Assembly (NCBI GenBank): GCA_934234035.1
Contig: CAKQHH010000001.1
Span: forward strand, 124,001-188,000
Source of the DNA: an uncultured Clostridia bacterium
GTDB taxonomy: Bacteria > Bacillota > Clostridia > Peptostreptococcales > Anaerovoracaceae
Reading direction: 5' to 3'
Length of the DNA: 64,000 nucleotides
The notes under the pieces are model-generated. The model ran no database searches and had not been told where the DNA came from. It saw nothing but the letters and a program-made list of their open reading frames with translations. The translations under genes were made by a program, and so were the position numbers. Positions 22,718 to 29,215 of this stretch are shown here, piece by piece. The number at the start of each line of letters is the position of its first letter. Position 1 is the first letter of the stretch.

Positions 22718-22954
22718 TAGACTTCTCCTCATCCTCTGTTGTATACGGTATTGTGAATATTTGCTTATAGTCGTCGCAAAGTTCTCGCCATTCTTCCATT
22801 AGCTTTCGATGAATAGCGTTTAGCTTCTTGTCGTACTCCTTTTCCTTCCATAATTCTTCTAGTCCTTTAGTGTTTCGTTCAATCAAAATATCGAGTTTTT
22901 TTGATACTCTTCATAATCTGGGTGATTCTTATCTGCTTTGTAGTGTACGCTCAT
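22704..22954 (-). pseudogene. Small acidic-helical protein gene A', frame-broken (paralogue of 21991-22285)
   Basis: ATG 22954 has AAGGAG upstream and opens MSVHYKADKNHPDYEEYQK, then stops soon after a run of seven A. With eight A the frame continues through LDILIERNTKGLEELWKEKE and AIHRKLMEEWRELCDDYKQI to the stop at 22704, giving 83 residues. The total of 251 bases is one short of a codon multiple. It is homologous to the gene at 21991-22285, with shared ADKNHPDY, LW, IHRK and DYKQI segments. The good ribosome site and preserved downstream frame suggest recent or only apparent inactivation. Confidence 0.6.
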
Positions 22955-22990
22955 AATCTGAATTTAACTCCTTAGATATAATAAAAGGTA

Positions 22991-23188
22991 TTATTTGATA
23001 TCATGTTTCCATTGGTCAATGTATTCTTGCATCATTCTGCTAAGCTCTTTGGATTGATTGCTACCCTGTGCTTTTGTTGCTTCTGCGAACTCTTCCACCA
23101 GTTCCTTTCTCAGCTTATAGGTTTTTGCAATTACACCGATTTTCTTCTCGCACTAGAATCTCGTCTTTTTTCTTATTAGTACATTCAT
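22991..23188 (-). pseudogene. Ribbon-helix-helix-like small DNA-binding protein, N-terminus interrupted by an amber stop
   Basis: The frame from ATG 23188 has an in-frame TAG at 23153-23155 and then continues uninterrupted as KKIGVIAKTYKLRKELVEEF, then AEATKAQGSNQSKELSRMMQ and a short tail. The latter resembles the C-terminal part of CopG/Arc-type ribbon-helix-helix proteins such as antitoxins. No ATG or good start follows the TAG in frame. The gene is directly followed by AAGGAG of the next gene. It is probably dead unless a near-cognate start is used. Confidence 0.5.
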
Positions 23189-23212
23189 TTCCAAGAAATC
23201 GAAATCGTACAT

Positions 23213-23253
23213 TTAAAAGCTGTTATAGAGCGTTTACATGCGTTTTAAGACTA
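23213..23253 (-). repeat. 41-bp direct repeat, copy 2 (includes a stop codon)
   Basis: Matches 21953-21993 at 35 of 41 positions; on the minus strand it starts with the TAG stop of the 87-residue gene at 23251-23514. Confidence 0.8.
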
Positions 23254-23514
23254 TCTCAAGAATTCTGGTATATCTTCAGGTTTGATTGGTTCCGGAGAAC
23301 CCGCATACACCCATAAGACGTGGTCTTTTTCTTTCCCAGTAACAAATATAAAATTATCTCCTTCAACCCTGTATACATCTGGTATACCATAAAGTACTGG
23401 TTCTTCATGGTCTTGTACATAGTAGTTACCATAAACGTTCTTGAAAATACTCTTTACTCCCGGTAGAAAGTTTTGTTCTGCATACCATTTTTCTAGTCTT
23501 TCCGCATCTGTCAT
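23251..23514 (-). CDS. Small protein of unknown function, 87 residues, immunity-like position
   Basis: The intact gene opens MTDAERLEKWYAEQNFLPGV and is rich in aromatic residues and beta-like segments (IPDVYRVEGDNFIFVTGKEK, HVLWVYAGSPEP). GGAG stands upstream within the end of the preceding gene, whose stop is only 3 bases before this ATG. The layout, a polymorphic-toxin-like C-terminal fragment followed at once by a small soluble protein, is that of a toxin-immunity pair. The stop lies in the 41-bp repeat. No family is recognised. Confidence 0.6.
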   Translation of the reverse strand: MTDAERLEKWYAEQNFLPGVKSIFKNVYGNYYVQDHEEPVLYGIPDVYRVEGDNFIFVTGKEKDHVLWVYAGSPEPIKPEDIPEFLR

Positions 23515-23517
23515 TTT

Positions 23518-23793
23518 TTACGCTCCTTCATGATTCCTCCGGCATCCTCCGGCATATCTTTCCATCGGAAGCTTATCATCTAATCTGAATATACGGTTCT
23601 TCGTTTTCCATAATTTGCAATCTTCTTTATGTGTCATTGGTTTTCCTAACACAGATTCTAGCACCAAATTACCTGCTTTGTAAAATTCAATCGGTGCGCC
23701 ACCACTAGAAGGGCTTCCGATATCCTCATTCTTACCATTCCCGAACGAATCCAACCATTTCTGATATTCTTCATCATCCTCACACGATGCCAT
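23518..23793 (-). CDS. Orphan C-terminal toxin-like fragment, about 91 residues
   Basis: From ATG 23793 the frame reads MASCEDDEEYQKWLDSFGNG, then GAPIEFYKAGNLVLESVLGK and DCKLWKTKNRIFRLDDKLPM before ending. There is no convincing ribosome site, and the frame stays open upstream only into antisense of pepF, so a 5' part is probably lost. Composition and the tight link to a small downstream gene suggest the cytotoxic tip of a polymorphic toxin; no catalytic motif is recognised. It overlaps no other gene and lies in the pepF promoter region on the opposite strand. Confidence 0.4.
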   Translation of the reverse strand: MASCEDDEEYQKWLDSFGNGKNEDIGSPSSGGAPIEFYKAGNLVLESVLGKPMTHKEDCKLWKTKNRIFRLDDKLPMERYAGGCRRNHEGA

Positions 23794-23901
23794 GCCACAT
23801 AAGAAGAACTCATATCTTCTTATTAATTTTTCCCGGAAAAAATGATATACTGAACTAGATATCCCGAGGGATTTCACTATACACATATGAAAGGATTTAC
23901 T

Positions 23902-25701
23902 ATGAATCAGGAAATTAAAAATCGGGAGGATATTGCCCCTTCCTATAAATGGAATATTGAAAAGATGTATCCGGATGAGTCCAAGTGGGAATCCGATCTG
24001 AAAGAAGCTTTGGCAGAGGCACACGCCATCGCAGAGCTTCAGGGTCACCTGACGGAATCCCCGGAGCAGCTTCTGCATGGGCTGAATCTGTATGCGGCTG
24101 CCACACGGAAAGCGGAATACGCATTCGTCTATTCCAGAATGAAGCATGATGAAGACAACGGAAACTCCAAATACACCGGCATGAATAACAAAGCTATGTC
24201 GGTATTGGCGCAACTGTCTTCGAAAACGGCTTTCATCATTCCGGAGATTCTCTCCGCACCGGAGGGCCGCATTGAAGAGTTCGTTGAAGCCAATGATGAG
24301 CTGAAACTGTATCGCTATATGCTGGAGACCATTCTCCGGGGCAAGCCTCACACCCTTTCTGCGGCAGAGGAGCGGATTATTTCCTCCCTGAGCGAAGCAT
24401 TGGATGCACCGGATGAAGCCTACTCCATGCTGACGGACGCGGATATGACTTTCGGTACCGTAACGGATGCCGGCGGAAACGAAATTCCGTTGACCCACGG
24501 CAACTTTATTACCTTGATGGAATCGGAGAATCCGTCGGTTCGGAAGGCTGCCTTTGAGACCCTGTACCGCCGGTACCGAGAATACAACAACACGATTTCT
24601 ACGCTCTATAATTACAACGTAAAAAAAGATGTGATACTGTCCGGACTGCGGAACTACTCTTCCGCCCTGTCGGCCGCCCTCTCTCCGGAGAACATCCCGG
24701 AAAGCGTGTATCACAATCTGATTCACGCCGTACACGAGGCGCTTCCGGCAATGCACCGGTACGTGGCGGCTCGAAAGAAGGCGCTGAAGCTGGATTCGCT
24801 CCACATGTATGATGTGTACACACCGCTGGTCTCCCTTCCGGAGAAACATTACACCTTTGAAGAGGCAGTGGATATCGCCTGCGAAGCACTGAAGCCTCTG
24901 GGAGAAGATTACGTCTCCGCCCTTCGAACCGGAATTCTGGAAGAGCGCTGGGTGGACATTATGGAGAACAAGGGAAAGACTTCCGGTGCTTACAGCTTCG
25001 GAGTATATGACAGCGATCCGTACATTCTCATGAACTTCAAAGGCACCCTGAAGGACATCTTCACGCTGGTGCACGAAGGCGGACACTCCATGCACTCCTG
25101 GTACACCCGGAAGACGCAGCCGTATATCTACGGAGAGCATTCTATTTTTACGGCGGAAGTGGCCAGCACGGTGAACGAAACGCTGCTCATCCACTACCTG
25201 CTGCAGAATACGGATTCCCCGGAGATGCGGAAATACCTCATCAATTTCTATATCGACGAGTTTAAGTCCACCCTGTTCCGCCAGACCATGTTCGCGGAAT
25301 TTGAATGGAAAGCGCATCAGATGGCAGAAGCCGGCGAACCGCTGACGGCAGAGCTTTTGGACAGCACCTATGAGAAGCTGAACCGAGAATACTTCGGGCC
25401 GGATATGGATTCCGACGAATTCATTCAATACGAATGGTCCCGGATTCCCCACTTCTTCCGTTCCTTCTACGTGTTCCAATACGCCACCGGATATTCCGCA
25501 GCCAATGCACTGGCGAACCGGATTCTCACGGAAGGGGCACCGGCAGTTGCGGACTATCGGAAGTTCCTTACTTTGGGGGATTCCATGGATCCAATCGATT
25601 TGCTGAAAATTGCGGGCGTGGATATGAGCACGGAAGAACCGGTAAGAAGTGCGCTGGACACCTTCGCCCGACTGGTGGATGAACTGATTCGGGAAATCTA
25701 A
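23902..25701 (+). CDS. pepF: Oligoendopeptidase F
   Basis: The 599-residue M3 family metallopeptidase has the zinc motif HEGGHSMHS (HExxH) near residue 391, with the downstream Glu in EVASTVNETL, and the N-terminal REDIAPSYKWNIEKMYPDE segment typical of PepF. It cleaves short peptides in the cytosol. I start at ATG 23902 because AAGGA stands 6 bases upstream; the in-frame ATG at 23887 has none. It stands at the edge of the small-gene island and leads to nadK 31 bases downstream. Confidence 0.95.
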   Translation: MNQEIKNREDIAPSYKWNIEKMYPDESKWESDLKEALAEAHAIAELQGHLTESPEQLLHGLNLYAAATRKAEYAFVYSRMKHDEDNGNSKYTGMNNKAMSVLAQLSSKTAFIIPEILSAPEGRIEEFVEANDELKLYRYMLETILRGKPHTLSAAEERIISSLSEALDAPDEAYSMLTDADMTFGTVTDAGGNEIPLTHGNFITLMESENPSVRKAAFETLYRRYREYNNTISTLYNYNVKKDVILSGLRNYSSALSAALSPENIPESVYHNLIHAVHEALPAMHRYVAARKKALKLDSLHMYDVYTPLVSLPEKHYTFEEAVDIACEALKPLGEDYVSALRTGILEERWVDIMENKGKTSGAYSFGVYDSDPYILMNFKGTLKDIFTLVHEGGHSMHSWYTRKTQPYIYGEHSIFTAEVASTVNETLLIHYLLQNTDSPEMRKYLINFYIDEFKSTLFRQTMFAEFEWKAHQMAEAGEPLTAELLDSTYEKLNREYFGPDMDSDEFIQYEWSRIPHFFRSFYVFQYATGYSAANALANRILTEGAPAVADYRKFLTLGDSMDPIDLLKIAGVDMSTEEPVRSALDTFARLVDELIREI

Positions 25702-25732
25702 GAAAAGTACTCAGTAAAAAGGAGAAAATGGG

Positions 25733-26548
25733 ATGAAGAAACTGGATCGAAAGAAAATATACATCTATCAAAACGATGTACCGAAATCCTACGAGGCGCG
25801 TCAGCAGTTCACCGATGAGGTGACGAAGCGAGGCTACACCATCGTGGATTCCTACGATGAAACCGTGGGGCTGATTACCTGCATCGGCGGGGACGGGACC
25901 TTTCTGCGGCTGGTGCATGCCTGCGATTTCCCCACCAGCCCGATTATCGGCATCAATACGGGGCATTTGGGATTTTTCCAGGAAATTCTGCCGGAGGACA
26001 TTTCCGGATTCCTGGATTCTTACGAGAAACAGGAATACACCCTGCAGAACATCTGGCCCATCGATGCAATCATCGACACGGTGGACGGAACCTACCAGCT
26101 TCGGGGCGTGAATGAAATCGTCATTCGAGGACCGCACACCCACCTCACCCACCTGGGCATCGAAATCGACGGTTCCCTGGTACAGGAATTCTACGGGGAC
26201 GGGCTGCTGGTTTCCACCTCCATGGGATCCACCGCCTACAACTACGCTCTGGGCGGCGCCATCATTCCGCCGCAGCTGGATGCGCTTCAGATTACCCCAA
26301 TCGCACCGTCCAACACCAATGCTTACCGCTGCTTCCGTTCCAGCATCCTCTATCCGGCCAACATGACCATGTGCATGACGCCGATTAAGCGGAGCTGTAG
26401 CGACACGTTGGAAATCATCGTGGACGGTTTCGATTACCTTTACGAAGAGGTGCAGAAAATCACCATCAATCGTTCCGGCGCCGGCCTTCATCTGGTTCGG
26501 TTCCACGATTACAACTATTGGACGAAGCTGAAGAGCAAGCTTCTATAA
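25733..26548 (+). CDS. nadK: NAD kinase
   Basis: The 271-residue protein has the diacylglycerol/NAD kinase motif CIGGDGTFLRLVHAC near residue 48, NTGHLGFFQEIL near 78, and GSTAYNYALGGAI near 165. It phosphorylates NAD to NADP using ATP or polyphosphate. GGAG precedes the start. It is placed between pepF and an RluD-like gene, possibly in one operon ending at the terminator at 27.5 kb. Confidence 0.93.
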   Translation: MKKLDRKKIYIYQNDVPKSYEARQQFTDEVTKRGYTIVDSYDETVGLITCIGGDGTFLRLVHACDFPTSPIIGINTGHLGFFQEILPEDISGFLDSYEKQEYTLQNIWPIDAIIDTVDGTYQLRGVNEIVIRGPHTHLTHLGIEIDGSLVQEFYGDGLLVSTSMGSTAYNYALGGAIIPPQLDALQITPIAPSNTNAYRCFRSSILYPANMTMCMTPIKRSCSDTLEIIVDGFDYLYEEVQKITINRSGAGLHLVRFHDYNYWTKLKSKLL

Positions 26549-26577
26549 CATCAAAGGAATTATATAGGAATAAAAAT

Positions 26578-27489
26578 ATGTCAAATTACAGTCATCGGGT
26601 AACCGAGGAAGAAGAACGGGAGGATTTGACCATCAATCAAATTCTCCGGCGCAACTTTAAATTTTCCAGCCGATTCAAGACGAAGATTAAGTTTCAGAAG
26701 CTGGTGGATCTGAACGGAGAGCAGTCTCCCGGATATTTAAGACCCAAGGCAGGAGATGAAATCGTGGTCCGCCTTCCGGAGGAAACCAGCGATTTTCCCA
26801 TGGAAGATATCCCCGTCTCTCCCCTATATGAGGATGAAGATATCCTGATTATCGACAAGCAGCCGGGCGTAACGGTGCACCCCACCAAGGGACATCCCAG
26901 CCACACATTGGCCAACGGCATCATGAAATACATGCACGATACGAATCAATCCTTCAAGATTCGCTTTGCCAATCGCCTGGATATGGATACCAGCGGGATC
27001 GTTATTGTCGCAAAGAACGCCAACTCGCAGAACGATATTTCCCACCAGATGCGGAATCAGACCACGGTGAAGAAATATCGGGCGGTCGTATTGGGAGATG
27101 TAAAAGAAGATTTCTTTACCATCGACCTTCCTATTGGCCGCCCCTTCGAGGATCAGGTGCAGCGCAGCGTCATGGCGGAAGGCGGAAAGGATGCGGTGAC
27201 GGACGTGCAGGTCCTGGAACACTTCGGAGACCGCTACACCCTGGTGGAGCTGACGCTTCACACGGGAAGGACCCATCAGATTCGGGTACACCTGTCCCAT
27301 ATCGGGCACCCCATCGCCGGCGATCAGCTGTACGGCGGGGAAGATCCGCATATCCAGCGGCAGGCGCTTCACTCCTGCTATCTGAAGTTCCTCCATCCCA
27401 TGAGCCACGAGCCCTTGGAAATTCGCTCCGAACTGCCGGAAGATATCCAAAGATGCATCACGGAAATCAAAAACGAGTCCGAACATTAA
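26578..27489 (+). CDS. RluA/RluD-family pseudouridine synthase
   Basis: The 303-residue protein has an S4-like N-terminus, the RluA-family segment DIPVSPLYEDEDILIIDKQP, the catalytic motif NRLDMDTSG with its Asp near residue 141, and LTLHTGRTHQIRVHLSHIGHPI. It modifies uridines in 23S rRNA or tRNA. The catalytic motif reads NRLDMDTSG in place of the more common HRLDKDTSG. The ATG at 26578 gives the family N-terminus and has AGGA upstream; an upstream in-frame start would overlap nadK by 31 bases. The last codons form the first arm of the terminator. Confidence 0.9.
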   Translation: MSNYSHRVTEEEEREDLTINQILRRNFKFSSRFKTKIKFQKLVDLNGEQSPGYLRPKAGDEIVVRLPEETSDFPMEDIPVSPLYEDEDILIIDKQPGVTVHPTKGHPSHTLANGIMKYMHDTNQSFKIRFANRLDMDTSGIVIVAKNANSQNDISHQMRNQTTVKKYRAVVLGDVKEDFFTIDLPIGRPFEDQVQRSVMAEGGKDAVTDVQVLEHFGDRYTLVELTLHTGRTHQIRVHLSHIGHPIAGDQLYGGEDPHIQRQALHSCYLKFLHPMSHEPLEIRSELPEDIQRCITEIKNESEH

Positions 27490-27504
27490 TCGGGCTCGTT
27501 TTCT
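27473..27504 (+). terminator. Intrinsic terminator overlapping the end of the RluD-like gene
   Basis: ACGAGTCCGA (27473-27482) pairs with TCGGGCTCGT (27490-27499), one G-T pair, and TTTTCTC follows. The 5' arm is inside the coding sequence. Confidence 0.8.
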
Positions 27505-27536
27505 CATATATGCGATAATTCTTTTTAGGGAAAATC

Positions 27537-28364
27537 CTAAAGCGATCCGATCTCGCGGAAGAAGTCTTCCCCCCTGTATTTGAAATTCTTGAAGCTGCCG
27601 AACCGAAGGAGTTCGTAGAATACCGTTCGGCCCATGCAGAAGCTGCTCATGGCCATGAAGTACGGAATCTGCAGCAGGTAGAATGTCAGCATTCCGTTGA
27701 TTCCGTCCACGCTGACCGTTCCGTTGCCCACCAAAATGTAGGACGGCAGGTAGCTGGCGAAAACCAGAAAGAAGTAGGTCAGGTCCAGCCGGAACAGGGT
27801 GAGCTTGTTCCCCACCATCATCCGGCGGCTTTCCCTCAGGCAGTCGATGACGCTCCGCTTCTCATCTTCCGCCAGAAGATAGTACGCCTGACTGTAGGCG
27901 TAATTCACCACGATTCCCGGGAAAAAGAAGCACATGAATCCCAGGGCGGTCAGCAAATAACGAATGACGCAGATCGCGGTTGCCCGGAAGTACACGGAGA
28001 ATCCTTCGAAAACCAGACGCGGGATTACCAACCGATTCCGCAGCGCAGACAGGGAATATACCGCCCGCCCCAGCTCAAAGGCACCGCTCATCAGCAGTAC
28101 GTAGAAAAACAGCACCACGGGAATCTGCGGCATGGTTACGGATTTCTGAATTTCCTCCGGCAGGTTGGACATGGGAATGACCATGTATCCCGACGGGAAG
28201 TACCGGCTGACAATATTGATTAATATATCCGAGAAAAAATAATATACGAAAATCCCGATAAAATAAATCCACCAGTAGCCGTTCAGGTTCATGGAAGCGG
28301 CCTGACGAATTCGCATGGGATTCGTTCGAATTCTGAAATAAGATTGTTTCTGTTCTTCGCTCAT
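27537..28364 (-). CDS. DUF975-like multispanning membrane protein
   Basis: The 275-residue protein has about five or six membrane helices after a soluble N-terminus (RIRTNPMRIRQAAS), with GYWWIYFIGIFVYYFFSDIL as the first. The central EDEKRSVIDCLRESRRMMVGNKLTLFRLDL stretch between helices is a hallmark of DUF975 proteins. The ATG at 28364 has AAGGA 6 bases upstream. The gene diverges from thiN across a shared AT-rich palindromic promoter region. Function is unknown. Confidence 0.75.
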   Translation of the reverse strand: MSEEQKQSYFRIRTNPMRIRQAASMNLNGYWWIYFIGIFVYYFFSDILINIVSRYFPSGYMVIPMSNLPEEIQKSVTMPQIPVVLFFYVLLMSGAFELGRAVYSLSALRNRLVIPRLVFEGFSVYFRATAICVIRYLLTALGFMCFFFPGIVVNYAYSQAYYLLAEDEKRSVIDCLRESRRMMVGNKLTLFRLDLTYFFLVFASYLPSYILVGNGTVSVDGINGMLTFYLLQIPYFMAMSSFCMGRTVFYELLRFGSFKNFKYRGEDFFREIGSL

Positions 28365-28396
28365 TTCAATTCCTTTCATTTGCAAATAGACTATCG

Positions 28397-28426
28397 GATA
28401 TTTTATAATAAATAATATAAAATATC
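28397..28426. promoter_or_regulatory. Divergent promoter region with 11-bp-arm dyad
   Basis: GATATTTTATA (28397-28407) and TATAAAATATC (28416-28426) are perfect inverted arms. TATAAT at 28404-28409 is a -10 box for thiN, with TTGCAA 18 bases upstream at about 28380. The symmetry could serve the DUF975 gene on the other strand or bind a common regulator. Confidence 0.55.
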
Positions 28427-28451
28427 AAGTAAAAGCGAAAAGGAGAACATC

Positions 28452-29090
28452 ATGCAAAATACCTGCTTGATCCTATTATCTTACATGGAATGTGTCACCC
28501 CGGAAATGGCTCAAGATCTGGCGGAAACGGCGGATTACATCATCGCGGCGGATGGCGGCCAGAACCGTGCCCGGGAGTTTGGACTGCAGCCGGACTGCGT
28601 CATCGGCGATTTCGACTCCACCACCCTGAACGAAGATTTCGACTGTCTCTACATCACCTATCCGGCGGAGAAAGATCTTACCGATACGGAGGCGGCGCTG
28701 ACCCACGCCCTGGAGAAGGGCTGCCGGAACGTAATCCTCCTGGGCGGTATGGGCGGCCGGCTGGATCACACCATGGGAAACATCGGCCTTCTGGACAAAT
28801 ACTACAGTTCCTTCGACCACATGGAATTCATCGACGGCAAAAATAGAATGGAACTGCTGAGGGATTCCGACCGCACGTTAAAGCGAGATGTGCGATATAA
28901 GTATTTCGGCCTCGTCTCCTTGAATGCAGAGGCTTCCGGGATCGACATCCGCGGCGCCAAATACGAATTGACCGGAGCATCCCTGGAGCGGGCATCCACC
29001 CTGGGGGTGAGCAACGAATTCAGTGAAGACACGGTGACGATTCGCGTTCAGAACGGAACCCTGCTGATTGTTCGCTCCGCCGACCGGTAA
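28452..29090 (+). CDS. thiN: Thiamine pyrophosphokinase
   Basis: The 212-residue protein has the TPK motifs YIIAADGGQNRAREFGLQPD, GDFDST, EKDLTDTEAALTHAL and GGMGGRLDHTMGNI, which form the ATP and thiamine sites. It converts thiamine to thiamine pyrophosphate, the cofactor of both acetolactate synthases in this window. AAGGAG stands 6 bases before the start. It is monocistronic and ends at a bidirectional terminator. Confidence 0.95.
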   Translation: MQNTCLILLSYMECVTPEMAQDLAETADYIIAADGGQNRAREFGLQPDCVIGDFDSTTLNEDFDCLYITYPAEKDLTDTEAALTHALEKGCRNVILLGGMGGRLDHTMGNIGLLDKYYSSFDHMEFIDGKNRMELLRDSDRTLKRDVRYKYFGLVSLNAEASGIDIRGAKYELTGASLERASTLGVSNEFSEDTVTIRVQNGTLLIVRSADR

Positions 29091-29122
29091 CGTTTGCAGC
29101 TTTAATATCTGAATTTCAATTC

Positions 29123-29173
29123 AAAAATCGGATAACCACAGCATCACCGCTATGATTATCCGATTTATTTTTA
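29123..29173. terminator. Bidirectional terminator between thiN (+) and pheT (-)
   Basis: AAATCGGATAA (29125-29135) pairs perfectly with TTATCCGATTT (29156-29166). ATTTTT follows on the plus strand and TTTTTGAA on the minus strand. Confidence 0.8.
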
Positions 29174-29215
29174 CCGAATTATTCTAAGACATCATGTCCG
29201 GAATTCTCCGTACGC

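Noticed and set aside
23518..25479. A 653-codon minus-strand frame through pepF
   Set aside because: Almost all of it is antisense of pepF. Only its last part, 23518-23793, which lies outside pepF, was kept as a possible gene fragment.
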